A DNA stretch of 21,933 bases from a virus, in IMG/VR virus record IMGVR_UViG_3300028031_000015, positions 1 through 21,933 of that record. The stretch is one strand, 5' to 3'. The position numbers and the translations under genes are program-made. How positions within the stretch are numbered: the first letter of the stretch is position 1; each line of letters starts with the position of its first letter. The notes beneath the pieces were generated by a model. The model worked only from the letters and a program-made list of their open reading frames with translations. It had not been told where the DNA came from and ran no database searches. Of the stretch, positions 14,531 through 21,933 are shown piece by piece.

Positions 14531-16089
14531 ATTCAAATATGTGTGTAGCGGGTCTTAGTACCTTTAGCTTATCACGAAACACAAGATTAGTAGTTTCTAC
14601 CGTTAAGGTAGGTGGCACATTTGATGGCACACCTCCAGGAATTAACTCCTGGGAAGTACCTATTCTAGACGGTTATTCTTTTAGTCAAGATAACACTACT
14701 ACTGAAATTCAAGTAAACGAAGCTGGTTGTACACCTATTCGTGGGCAGAAACAGTTTAATACCGCAGTTAATCCAGCTCAGTTTAGCTTTACCACTTATG
14801 TAAGACCTTACCGAGATACTACCGTTTTTGCTTTAGAGAATATTCTTTGGGCAGCATTAATGAATGCTAATACTGAATTAGCGACTATTGACGAGCATGG
14901 TAATGTACCAATCTCCGCCACCTCTACTGTTGCAGATCAGTTGTTAGATTTTGAGAGCTCTGATACTAATGACTTGTTAAAGCTACAACTATATTTTGAT
15001 TTGGACGGGACTTTCTATCATATTGAAGATGCTTTGCTAGATACAGGTTCCATATCTTTCGATATTGAAGGTATCGCTCAGATTGTATGGGGTGGTCAAG
15101 GTACGGCTATTAATTCCATTGCTATCGCAGATACTCCTTTTGATGGGGATAATTTCCTAGCAGCTAATGCGGCTGTACAGAGCACTAACTCCGCAGAGTT
15201 TATTCGTAATAAAGTTTCTTTAGTGACTCTTAATGACTTTACTCCAGCAGGGATTAAAGTAGGTTATACTGCTGCTATGGCCCTTAGTGACGTAGTTACT
15301 ATGACTCCTGGGGTATTTACCACTATTGTCACTATTGATGGCGTTGCTGCTCCTATTAGTATCACTACTGTTGCAACCACAACTGTCGAAGATATTATAG
15401 CAGGAATTAATACTGATTTAGACGCTACAAACGCAGTAGCTGAACTTAGTATTGACGGTAAGAGTATAATGATTTATACTATAGACCGTAAAGATCTTAC
15501 TACCCCGTCCTCAGTAGTTATTGACGAGACTGCAGTAGGAGACACCTTATTTGATAGTATAGCTACAGCTACTCCATCTGTATACGCTGCTGCTAATACA
15601 GATATGAACAATACTGCAGTAGGTGATGTAACAGCCGTAGTAGTTACTGTGAATCTTGATAATACAAACGGTACTAACTATAATGTTGCTTTAACTGGCG
15701 GAACTCTAGATATTTCTAATAACATTACGTTCCTAACCCCAGATGCTTTAGGTGTTGTAAATACCTCTATTGGAGGCTTTGCAGGTACTCGTACTATTAG
15801 CGGTACTCTTAGCGCTTACTTGAAGTCTGGAAACAGTGAGACAGGTGGTCTATTGCAGGATCTATTAGACTCTAAAGACCAGACTGTAAACTGCTACTAC
15901 TTAGAGATTGATATTGGTGGCTGTGATTTATCTGGACCTCGCCTAGTGTTAGTAGTACCTTTTGCTAATATCGTACTACCTACTATTAATGTTCAAGACA
16001 TTCTTAGTACTGATATTAACTTCACGGGTCTAGGCTCTGACCTTAGTCAAGCTAATGAACTATACGTTCGTTATCATGCAACACCTTAA
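14521..16089 (+). CDS. Major tail (tube) protein with an inserted domain
   Basis: The protein has 522 residues and overlaps the terminator gene by 10 bases; AAGGAG lies 7 bases before the ATG. It forms the hexameric rings of the tail tube. The N-terminal half has SWEVPILDGYSFSQDNTTTE, a conserved-looking QKQFNTAVNPAQFSFTTYVRP and FALENILWAALM. The C-terminal part returns to tube-like strands (TRTISGTLSAYLK, CYYLEIDIGGCDLSGPRLVLV, VQDILSTDINFTGLG). Between them, residues about 241-365 (FTTIVTIDGVAAPISIT...VEDIIAGINTDLDA...SIMIYT) look like a separate Ig- or flagellar-hook-like domain probably displayed on the tail surface. At 522 residues it is long for a tube protein, consistent with the insertion. 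Paired stem-loops follow it. Confidence 0.8.
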   Translation: MPVNSNMCVAGLSTFSLSRNTRLVVSTVKVGGTFDGTPPGINSWEVPILDGYSFSQDNTTTEIQVNEAGCTPIRGQKQFNTAVNPAQFSFTTYVRPYRDTTVFALENILWAALMNANTELATIDEHGNVPISATSTVADQLLDFESSDTNDLLKLQLYFDLDGTFYHIEDALLDTGSISFDIEGIAQIVWGGQGTAINSIAIADTPFDGDNFLAANAAVQSTNSAEFIRNKVSLVTLNDFTPAGIKVGYTAAMALSDVVTMTPGVFTTIVTIDGVAAPISITTVATTTVEDIIAGINTDLDATNAVAELSIDGKSIMIYTIDRKDLTTPSSVVIDETAVGDTLFDSIATATPSVYAAANTDMNNTAVGDVTAVVVTVNLDNTNGTNYNVALTGGTLDISNNITFLTPDALGVVNTSIGGFAGTRTISGTLSAYLKSGNSETGGLLQDLLDSKDQTVNCYYLEIDIGGCDLSGPRLVLVVPFANIVLPTINVQDILSTDINFTGLGSDLSQANELYVRYHATP

Positions 16090-16095
16090 GTAATA

Positions 16096-16149
16096 AAGAT
16101 CCTTGCGAAAGCAGGGGTCTTACCAAATTCTAAAGTATTTGGTAAGACC
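16096..16149 (+). promoter_or_regulatory. Two overlapping, mutually exclusive stem-loops after the tube gene
   Basis: Stem-loop A pairs 16096-16106 (AAGATCCTTGC) with 16111-16121 (GCAGGGGTCTT) over 11 bp including two G-U pairs, closed by a GAAA tetraloop. Stem-loop B pairs 16116-16127 (GGTCTTACCAAA) with 16138-16149 (TTTGGTAAGACC) over 12 perfect bp with a 10-base loop. The six bases 16116-16121 belong to both, so A and B cannot form together. There is no U-tract after either. The arrangement suits read-through control or RNA processing between the abundant tube gene and the less-needed chaperone and tape measure genes. Confidence 0.75.
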
Positions 16150-16192
16150 GAGGTAGTCTGCCCTCTATTCAGCAGCAAAAGGAGAAAGACAA

Positions 16193-16630
16193 ATGGATTT
16201 AAGTAACATTAGTAATATTTTAGTTGACGTAAAAAACAACGAGTTTGATATGCCGGGCTTCCCTGGAATGACTATCTCTCTAAACTATTTAGGACGAGAT
16301 AAGTTGACCGCTATCCGAGACTCTTGTACTACTCGCAAGCGTAAGAAAAATACCAATAACAAGTATGAAATGGTTGATGACCTTGATTCAGATAAGTTCC
16401 AAAAGGAGTATATCGAATCAGTACTTGTAGGGTGGACAGGCCTAACTTTACATTATCTAGAAAAGTTAGTTCCTATGGAAGTTCCAGTAAATACCGATAT
16501 GTCACAAGAAGTACCTTTCAGTAAGGCAAGTGCAGTAGGTTTGATGTTAAATGGCTCAGTAGTCGACAATGTAGTTACAGAGTTTTTAGCTGATTTGGAA
16601 TCTTTCAATGAAAAGCGAATAGCCTCCTAA
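16193..16630 (+). CDS. Tail assembly chaperone, short form (lambda gpG-like)
   Basis: The protein has 145 residues, close to lambda gpG (140). AAAGGAG lies about 8 bases before the ATG. The protein coats the tape measure during tail assembly and is not in the finished virion. Position between tube protein and tape measure, size, and a second ORF in the -1 frame make the assignment. Sequence shows a beta N-terminus (FDMPGFPGMTISLNYLG), a basic patch (TTRKRKKN), FQKEYIESVLVGWTGLTL and a helical end (VVTEFLADLESFNEKR), the helix into which the frameshift product continues. Sequence resemblance to known gpG proteins is weak, as is normal for this fast-changing family. Confidence 0.8.
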   Translation: MDLSNISNILVDVKNNEFDMPGFPGMTISLNYLGRDKLTAIRDSCTTRKRKKNTNNKYEMVDDLDSDKFQKEYIESVLVGWTGLTLHYLEKLVPMEVPVNTDMSQEVPFSKASAVGLMLNGSVVDNVVTEFLADLESFNEKRIAS

Positions 16631-16638
16631 CAGAGGCT
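16609..16638 (+). other. Probable -1 programmed ribosomal frameshift site (G to G-T)
   Basis: The -1 frame is closed by TGA at 16609-16611 and the zero frame by TAA at 16628-16630, so any shift must occur between them. The only plausible slippery spot is GAA AAG (16610-16615), where the Lys tRNA can slip from AAG to AAA. Five bases later a perfect 6-bp stem begins, AGCCTC (16621-16626) with GAGGCT (16633-16638), enclosing the zero-frame stop in its loop. Slippery codon, short spacer and hairpin are the expected parts. The slip sequence is not a canonical heptamer, so efficiency may be low. Confidence 0.7.
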
Positions 16639-17025
16639 TTGCAGCAATACTTTCAAAATGTAGCCGCAAAAGTTACTAAAGAACGTTACCTAGAAATGTG
16701 CAATGCACTAGGTAACGCACCTATCGAAGAAGAGATACCTATCTCTTTTGAAGACTTCCCCCAATTTCTGCAACAAATCCTACAAATTTATTTCATGCTA
16801 CCTTCTCAACTGGTAGGTATGGAAGGCACCTTCGTAGGAAAAGACTTAAGTATTCTCCCCTTCTTGATTGACACTTACAAACTCCCTTATAAATTACTAA
16901 CCGTAGAAATAATACAGATGTGTAGTAATATCCAAGCAAATCACCTTTATGAGCAACGTAAGCAAAAGCAAAAAGCAAAAGAATCCCAAAAGAAACCTAA
17001 TGATCTAGTACGCGTAGGAGGTTAA
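16615..17025 (+). CDS. Tail assembly chaperone T extension, made as G-T fusion by -1 frameshift
   Basis: This frame has no credible start of its own: the first possible codon is a TTG at 16639 with AGAGG only 2 bases away, and the first ATG (16696) lacks a ribosome site. Read by -1 frameshifting after AAG at 16613-16615, it adds 136 residues to the first 141 of G, giving a 277-residue G-T protein (lambda gpGT is 279). The junction reads FNEK then ANSLLTEALQQYFQNVAAK, a continuous plausible helix, which supports the fusion. The extension has QFLQQILQIYFMLPSQLVG and a Lys/Gln-rich end (EQRKQKQKAKESQKK). In lambda the T part recruits the tube protein to the tape measure-G complex. The tape measure gene starts 3 bases after its stop. 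Confidence 0.75.
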   Translation, partial: ANSLLTEALQQYFQNVAAKVTKERYLEMCNALGNAPIEEEIPISFEDFPQFLQQILQIYFMLPSQLVGMEGTFVGKDLSILPFLIDTYKLPYKLLTVEIIQMCSNIQANHLYEQRKQKQKAKESQKKPNDLVRVGG

Positions 17026-17028
17026 GTA

Positions 17029-20000
17029 ATGCCAACAGAAGAGATAAGAGTTAACGTCATAGCTGACGGATTAAGATCGGTCGTAGATGAGTTACAAAGA
17101 TTAAACGCGACTACCGAAGAAGTATCTGGAAGTATGGTAAAGCTAGAAGATGCTATAAAAGATACAGATAGAACTTTAGATGCTTATGGCGCCTCTGCTG
17201 AAGAAGCTTCTAGCGAACAAATTAAGTTTTCTAGGTCTACTAAAGCTGCGGAAGATCGTCTTAAAGGTTTTGATGGTGCTGCTGCTAAAGCTAACAGACG
17301 TAATCAAGGTGTTGCCCAGAATACTGCAAATAGTACTAAAGCTTTCGCTAAGATGGCACAAACTTTAGGTATAGGTAAACTAAGCTTAATCTCTATCTAT
17401 GCTACTTTTGCTGCAAACTTATTCGCAGCTACCTCAGCGTTTTTAGCTTTGAAAGAGGCCGCGGACTTTACAGTGCTAGTAGAAAGTTCTAAGCGCTTTA
17501 GTCAGCAGACGGGTATTAACTTAGCCGGTATAGCTAAGAGTATGCAGAATATTACTGACTCTGCTATTACTATGCAAGAAGCTCTATCTAACACAAGTAT
17601 TGCCACTGCTGCAGGTCTTAATACTAAGACTATTCAGGACTTGACTAAAGCTGCTAGTAATGCGTCTAAGTCTTTAGGTGTTGATTTATCACAAGCTTTA
17701 GATCGTGTATTTAAGGGCGTAATTAAAGGCGAACCAGAACTACTAGATGAATTGGGTATCATACTCAGGCTTGATCCTGCAACAAAGAAATACGCAGCAT
17801 CAATAGGAAAAGCACAAAGCGAGCTAAGTGCCTTCGAGAGAACCCAAGCAGTTGCCAACGAAGTATTAGACCAAGCCAATAAGAAATTCAGAAGCCTAGA
17901 TACCTTAGAGGCTAATCCCTACGCCACGCTTAGTGCGAGCATTAAAGAAGCTAGCGTAGCTGCTTTAGAGTTTTTGAACAAGGGATTAATCCCTATAGGT
18001 AATAAAATTGCTGATAATTTGATCCCTATTCTATCAGCTATTGGATCTGCAATAGCGTTTGTCTTTGGAAATTCACTATTTAAAAGTATTACTAAGACTA
18101 TATCTATAATTAAACCTCTTGCAGATAGACTTGGTGGTTTAGGTTTGGCTGTTAAAAAACTTAGCAAATTACCTAGCACTTTAGGTCTAGTATCTAAAGC
18201 CTTAAGCCTAGTATCCAAAGCAACACCACTTTTAGCTATAACCGCATTAGTGACAGTAATAGGTGTATTAATATCTAAGTCTAAAGAAGGTGCCAAAGCT
18301 ATAAAATCTTTAGGAGACTCTCTAGAATCTGTAAAAGCAGTAACTGATGCACAGAAAGAATTTAATAACACGTTAGCACAACAACCAGCAAACTTTGATA
18401 ATGTTATTGCAAAGCAAACTTTCTTTGCAGGCCAGATGGATACTATAGCCTCCTCTACTAATGATGCAGCAGCAGCCTTGGAAAGTGCTTTTAGAGATAC
18501 AGATATATTTAGTCAAGTGGACGAAGTTGGTGAAGGTGTACAGAAACTAGCTAAGGAGTTCTTAAAGTTACCTGATAGTTTAATAACTTCTGAATTAAGA
18601 GCCTCTTTAGCTGCCATAGCTGCCGACTCTAGTATAACTAGAGAAGAGTTATTAAAATATCGTGACTCTTTACTTAGTGCTAGCGAAGCCCAAGAAAAGC
18701 AGCAAAAATCAGCTGCGAACTCCGCAGCAACATTAAAACAGCTAGCTACTGATATAGAGAATGCAGATAGATCTTTAGTAGATAGTCTTAGAGTAAAACA
18801 AACTAGCGTAGGGATTATAGCTAAATCTCTAACTCAAGTAGCTACAGATGCTGCTATACAAGGCTCTACTGTAGCATTAATTAGTCTTATAGACGGACTG
18901 TCTGATGCTGCTAAACGTGCATTAAAGATTCCACAAGAGCTACTAAAACAGATAAAAGAAGTACAGAAGGCTTTAGAAGATGTCAGTAAGCAGAAGCTAG
19001 AGATTAGTCCTGAGATAAAGTTTGTGACTAATGAAAACTCTTTTAAGAGACTTACTAATATAGGGTTTTCAGAGAAGTTACTAGAAATATTCGATAAAGA
19101 CTTAAACTCTAAAATATCCCTTAACCTTAGGAATATTTCGGAGACTACCCAAACAGGTATTAAAAAGTTTTTAGAAGATATTAAAAAGCCTTTAACTTCT
19201 AAGGAGTTTGAACAGCTTAAAAGTGCTTTCCTATTTACTATACCTAAAAATAGTGATGCATTTGCTATAGTAGAAAAGTTGTTTGCAGTAATTGATAGAC
19301 AAAGACAAGTAGCAGAAGGTGTAGAGCAACAAACTCTATTAGCTAGTAAAGCTATAGTAGGTTTCGAGTCTGCACAAGTCTCCCTATCTTCTGAAGTAGA
19401 GCAGTTGAATAAGCAATTAAATGATCAGGCAGATGCGTTAGCAGTGCTTAACTTAAATGCAGAGTTAGCTAATACAAAAGGTCTAGAAAGACTATCTATT
19501 CTAAAAAAGATTTCTGCTATTAATATAGCTAATATAGCTACTCAAACTGAAAACTTACCTAAAGCTACAAGCCCCCAGAGTTTAGCGGAGCAAAAGTTAG
19601 GGCTACAAATTGCTAAAGATTTAGTATCTGCAAATTTAGAAAAGTTTAAGCTACTAAATGACTCTATACCTAAACTCAAAGAAGACCTGAAACTAGCAGA
19701 AGAATTGGGCAGCAGTACTCTAATTTTTAGTCAAAGATTAGAAGCGGCAGAAGCTAAAAGAGATTCCGGTGCTTCCGCTGTAGAAGTCTCCCTAAAAATA
19801 CAAGGTATACAACAAAAGGTTTTAGCAGAGGCAATAAATAATACTCTACTTAGAGAAAAGGCTTTAATAGAAACACGAAAAGAAGAAATAAAGCTCTCTC
19901 AAAGCTCAGTCGGTTTTGCTGAGGCTCAGTTTGAAGCCTTAGGTTCCCAGATAGATGCTTTAGAAGCTATTAGGTCTTTAGGAATAAAGATTGAAAAGAC

Positions 20001-21933
20001 CGACGAACGTAGAGTACTTCTAGCTAAAGAAGCTGCTAAGCGTGTTGAGGATAGTGCTGCTAAAGGAAACTTTGAGTCTTCTATATTAGCTCCAGCTAAA
20101 AAACTAAGAGACTTAAAGCGAGAAGAACAAGCTATAAGACAGCAGAGTCTTCCTCTAGAAGTAAAATTAGCTAAGACTCTTAGTCAACAAGTGGATCGTT
20201 CTTTAGAAGAATTAGAAGCTAGAAAAGCTACTGCTGTAGCAGAAAATAAGTTTGGAGTAGAAGCTAAGAAAGTCTTTGAGTCTACAAAGAAAACTTTGGA
20301 AGAAATAGCTAAGTTCTCCCCTACCCTAGCAGCCGCTAGAGCCGAAGCTCAGAAACTATCTAGCGAGTTGCAGATAGCTGATATACAAGTTTCTATAGAC
20401 AATGTAGGAAAAGTCGGAGAAGATAAAGCAATAGCAGAAGCTTTAGCAGCAGTTAAGCAGAAGATTACTTTAGAGACAAAAATACAGAGTGGTCTAGAAG
20501 AGAAAGCTTTAGCAGCTTCTAAAGCTAGAAATGTTGAGACTGAGAAAGAGGCTAGAGCCTTAGGAAAGATAAACTTCCAACTTACTCTACGCAACGAACA
20601 AGAAGCTCTACAAGTATCTACTACTATAGCCTTACAGAAACAACAGCTTATCCTCCAAGGAAAAAGTACTAAGGAGATAGAACAAGAGCTTGCAATACTA
20701 CAGTTATTAAACACTGGACGTAAAGTAAATATAGCTCTTCTTAAGCAGCAGCAAGAAATAAACAAAGAGAATGCTACTCTATTGAAACTGTCTGAGCTTA
20801 GTAAAACTAAAGTTCTACAAGAAAGAGAGCTAGAGTTAATAGCTCAAGGCAAGAGTGTAGCATTAACTAAAGACGTACTTAAAATAGAAACTTTGATTAG
20901 CCAAGGCATTGATCTGCGTATAGTTCAAGAAGAGAAGTCTCTAATCCTATTGCGTAGAAAGAAGGAAGTAGCTTTAGAGATCAACAAGATTCAAGATGAA
21001 GCTCGTAAGATTGAAGCTGAGTTTATTAAGACTCAAGCCAACAAACTGAAGGGTTTATTCGGTACACTATTAAACGGTACTGGCGAAGAGCGCACAACTG
21101 GGCTTAAAAACTTTGGAGAGAGTTTCTTTAAAGACTTTCAAAAGAAACAGGCAGACCAGTTGTTTAATGCTATTACTTTAGGTTTTAGGGAAGTAGCTGG
21201 AAGTAATGACTTCGGGCAAGCGTTAGTAAAAGCTTTAGACCTAGATGGTGGAGAAGACTTAAAGACTGCTGATGCTGTATTAAGTAAGGTTATAAAAGGT
21301 GATGCTCTACAAGTACGTATAGTAGACGACAAGAAAAACTCTATAGTTGATAGACCTGCCAGCCTAATAGGTGACTTACTCAAGCCTAAAGACGTTACTA
21401 ATGAACTAACCGTAGCAGAAGTATTTAATGCAGTTTTAGTTGGTAATGCTCTTAATGTGCGTATGGTTGATGGAACTACAGAGAATGAAGACTTTGCAAA
21501 GACTATAGCAAACTTAACTGGAGCTAATGATAATATACTTACAGCTACTGTAGTTAAAGGCACTGATGAAACTACTGGTGCAGTTGAAGATGCTAGTACT
21601 AACGCGCAACAAGGTAGTGCTGAAATAGTAAAAGCAATAAACAATATAAATACTAATACAGGAAGCTCACTAACCTCTAACTCAGATAGCAGTGGAGGTT
21701 TATTCAGTAACCTTATATCTACTGGCAAAGACTTTTTTGTAGATAAATTCACAGACTTCTTTACAGGTAATGGTGGAGGTGCTAGCTTCTTTAAGAGCGC
21801 TAGTTCTACCTTTAGTAAAGGTTTCGACTCTGTAAAGAATTTCTTTAGTCCTTCTAATAGTATAGGTACTGGATTGAATGAGGGATTAAAAACGTCAATA
21901 TTTGCAGCAGACACTTTTGGTGTGCAAGCTGCC
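17029..21933 (+). CDS. Tape measure protein (3' end beyond window)
   Basis: The frame is open for 1635 codons from the ATG to the last base, with no stop. TAGGAGG at 17015-17021 is a strong site 7 bases before the ATG. The protein fills the tail tube, sets tail length and helps deliver DNA. Seen in order: a coiled N-terminus (VIADGLRSVVDELQRLNATTEE), hydrophobic segments at about residues 118-142, 316-351 and 400-417 (TPLLAITALVTVIGVLISKS), then about 900 residues of Ala/Glu/Lys/Leu-rich coiled coil up to about residue 1345. A Gly/Ser/Asn-richer C-terminal part follows, with two related units at about residues 1417-1433 and 1465-1481. No lytic or peptidase motif is visible in this portion. 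Directly following G-T is the standard place. At about 0.15 nm per helical residue, the visible part alone would span roughly 245 nm if fully extended helix. Confidence 0.9.
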   Translation, partial: MPTEEIRVNVIADGLRSVVDELQRLNATTEEVSGSMVKLEDAIKDTDRTLDAYGASAEEASSEQIKFSRSTKAAEDRLKGFDGAAAKANRRNQGVAQNTANSTKAFAKMAQTLGIGKLSLISIYATFAANLFAATSAFLALKEAADFTVLVESSKRFSQQTGINLAGIAKSMQNITDSAITMQEALSNTSIATAAGLNTKTIQDLTKAASNASKSLGVDLSQALDRVFKGVIKGEPELLDELGIILRLDPATKKYAASIGKAQSELSAFERTQAVANEVLDQANKKFRSLDTLEANPYATLSASIKEASVAALEFLNKGLIPIGNKIADNLIPILSAIGSAIAFVFGNSLFKSITKTISIIKPLADRLGGLGLAVKKLSKLPSTLGLVSKALSLVSKATPLLAITALVTVIGVLISKSKEGAKAIKSLGDSLESVKAVTDAQKEFNNTLAQQPANFDNVIAKQTFFAGQMDTIASSTNDAAAALESAFRDTDIFSQVDEVGEGVQKLAKEFLKLPDSLITSELRASLAAIAADSSITREELLKYRDSLLSASEAQEKQQKSAANSAATLKQLATDIENADRSLVDSLRVKQTSVGIIAKSLTQVATDAAIQGSTVALISLIDGLSDAAKRALKIPQELLKQIKEVQKALEDVSKQKLEISPEIKFVTNENSFKRLTNIGFSEKLLEIFDKDLNSKISLNLRNISETTQTGIKKFLEDIKKPLTSKEFEQLKSAFLFTIPKNSDAFAIVEKLFAVIDRQRQVAEGVEQQTLLASKAIVGFESAQVSLSSEVEQLNKQLNDQADALAVLNLNAELANTKGLERLSILKKISAINIANIATQTENLPKATSPQSLAEQKLGLQIAKDLVSANLEKFKLLNDSIPKLKEDLKLAEELGSSTLIFSQRLEAAEAKRDSGASAVEVSLKIQGIQQKVLAEAINNTLLREKALIETRKEEIKLSQSSVGFAEAQFEALGSQIDALEAIRSLGIKIEKTDERRVLLAKEAAKRVEDSAAKGNFESSILAPAKKLRDLKREEQAIRQQSLPLEVKLAKTLSQQVDRSLEELEARKATAVAENKFGVEAKKVFESTKKTLEEIAKFSPTLAAARAEAQKLSSELQIADIQVSIDNVGKVGEDKAIAEALAAVKQKITLETKIQSGLEEKALAASKARNVETEKEARALGKINFQLTLRNEQEALQVSTTIALQKQQLILQGKSTKEIEQELAILQLLNTGRKVNIALLKQQQEINKENATLLKLSELSKTKVLQERELELIAQGKSVALTKDVLKIETLISQGIDLRIVQEEKSLILLRRKKEVALEINKIQDEARKIEAEFIKTQANKLKGLFGTLLNGTGEERTTGLKNFGESFFKDFQKKQADQLFNAITLGFREVAGSNDFGQALVKALDLDGGEDLKTADAVLSKVIKGDALQVRIVDDKKNSIVDRPASLIGDLLKPKDVTNELTVAEVFNAVLVGNALNVRMVDGTTENEDFAKTIANLTGANDNILTATVVKGTDETTGAVEDASTNAQQGSAEIVKAINNINTNTGSSLTSNSDSSGGLFSNLISTGKDFFVDKFTDFFTGNGGGASFFKSASSTFSKGFDSVKNFFSPSNSIGTGLNEGLKTSIFAADTFGVQAA

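Noticed and set aside
16639-17025. Independent T gene starting at TTG 16639
   Set aside because: AGAGG is only 2 bases from the TTG, and the frame upstream to 16612 reads as good coding sequence continuous with G, so a frameshift fusion explains it better.
17180-17368. Short plus-strand ORF of 62 codons
   Set aside because: It is an alternative frame inside the tape measure gene; Leu/Lys repeats result from the coiled-coil codons.
21138-21914. Minus-strand ORF of 258 codons
   Set aside because: It is opposite the tape measure frame, which is open throughout; composition is that of a shadow frame and no family pattern is visible.
1-21933. Defence, anti-defence, integrase or transposon genes
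   Set aside because: Every gene reads as packaging, virion, assembly or small unknown protein; no integrase, transposase, toxin-antitoxin or CRISPR-like pattern was found on either strand.

Overview
The window is a plus-strand block of late (virion) genes from a tailed dsDNA bacteriophage, AT-rich and very tightly packed. The terminase large subunit, HK97-type portal and protease/capsid protein, neck proteins, tail tube protein, a lambda-like G/GT tail chaperone pair and a very long tape measure protein together indicate a siphovirus with a long, flexible, non-contractile tail. The strong Shine-Dalgarno sites and G/GT arrangement fit a phage of a Gram-negative host. The protein style resembles marine gammaproteobacterial siphophages, but host assignment is inference only. 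The window cuts the 5' end of the terminase gene and the 3' end of the tape measure gene.

Layout. (a) 1-2418, packaging edge: terminase large subunit C-terminal part, two small predicted membrane proteins, and an HNH endonuclease. (b) 2405-6454, six accessory virion genes: an Ig/BppU-like protein, a small Trp-rich protein, a protein with a collagen-like turn, a related beta protein, a 60-residue beta protein, and a 745-residue beta-helix spike. They lie between terminase and portal, far from the tail genes. (c) 6451-9457, head start: a permuted papain-fold (YiiX/NlpC-P60-like) enzyme, the portal, a small decoration-like protein, a DUF3310 protein out of its usual metabolic context, and a Gly/Ser-rich virion protein. 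(d) 9470-11332: one ORF fusing an HK97-type (S78) protease, a coiled-coil scaffold-like segment and the major capsid protein, with a well-placed internal start ahead of the scaffold. (e) 11413-16089, neck and tail tube: gp6-like connector, a 687-residue neck protein with a gp10-like tail end, tail terminator, and tube protein with an inserted domain. (f) 16193-21933: tail chaperones G and G-T joined by a probable -1 frameshift, then the tape measure protein (at least 1635 residues, open at the window end).

Genes overlap by 1-71 bases or are separated by a few bases, so translation is probably coupled through most of the block. Only two gaps exceed 30 bases: 80 bases after the capsid gene and 103 bases after the tube gene. 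Each holds a pair of strong perfect stem-loops without a U-tract, so they look more like RNA processing, stability or read-through-control elements than simple terminators. I see no convincing promoter, tRNA, insertion sequence, CRISPR array or minus-strand gene, and no stretch over 300 bases lacks a gene.
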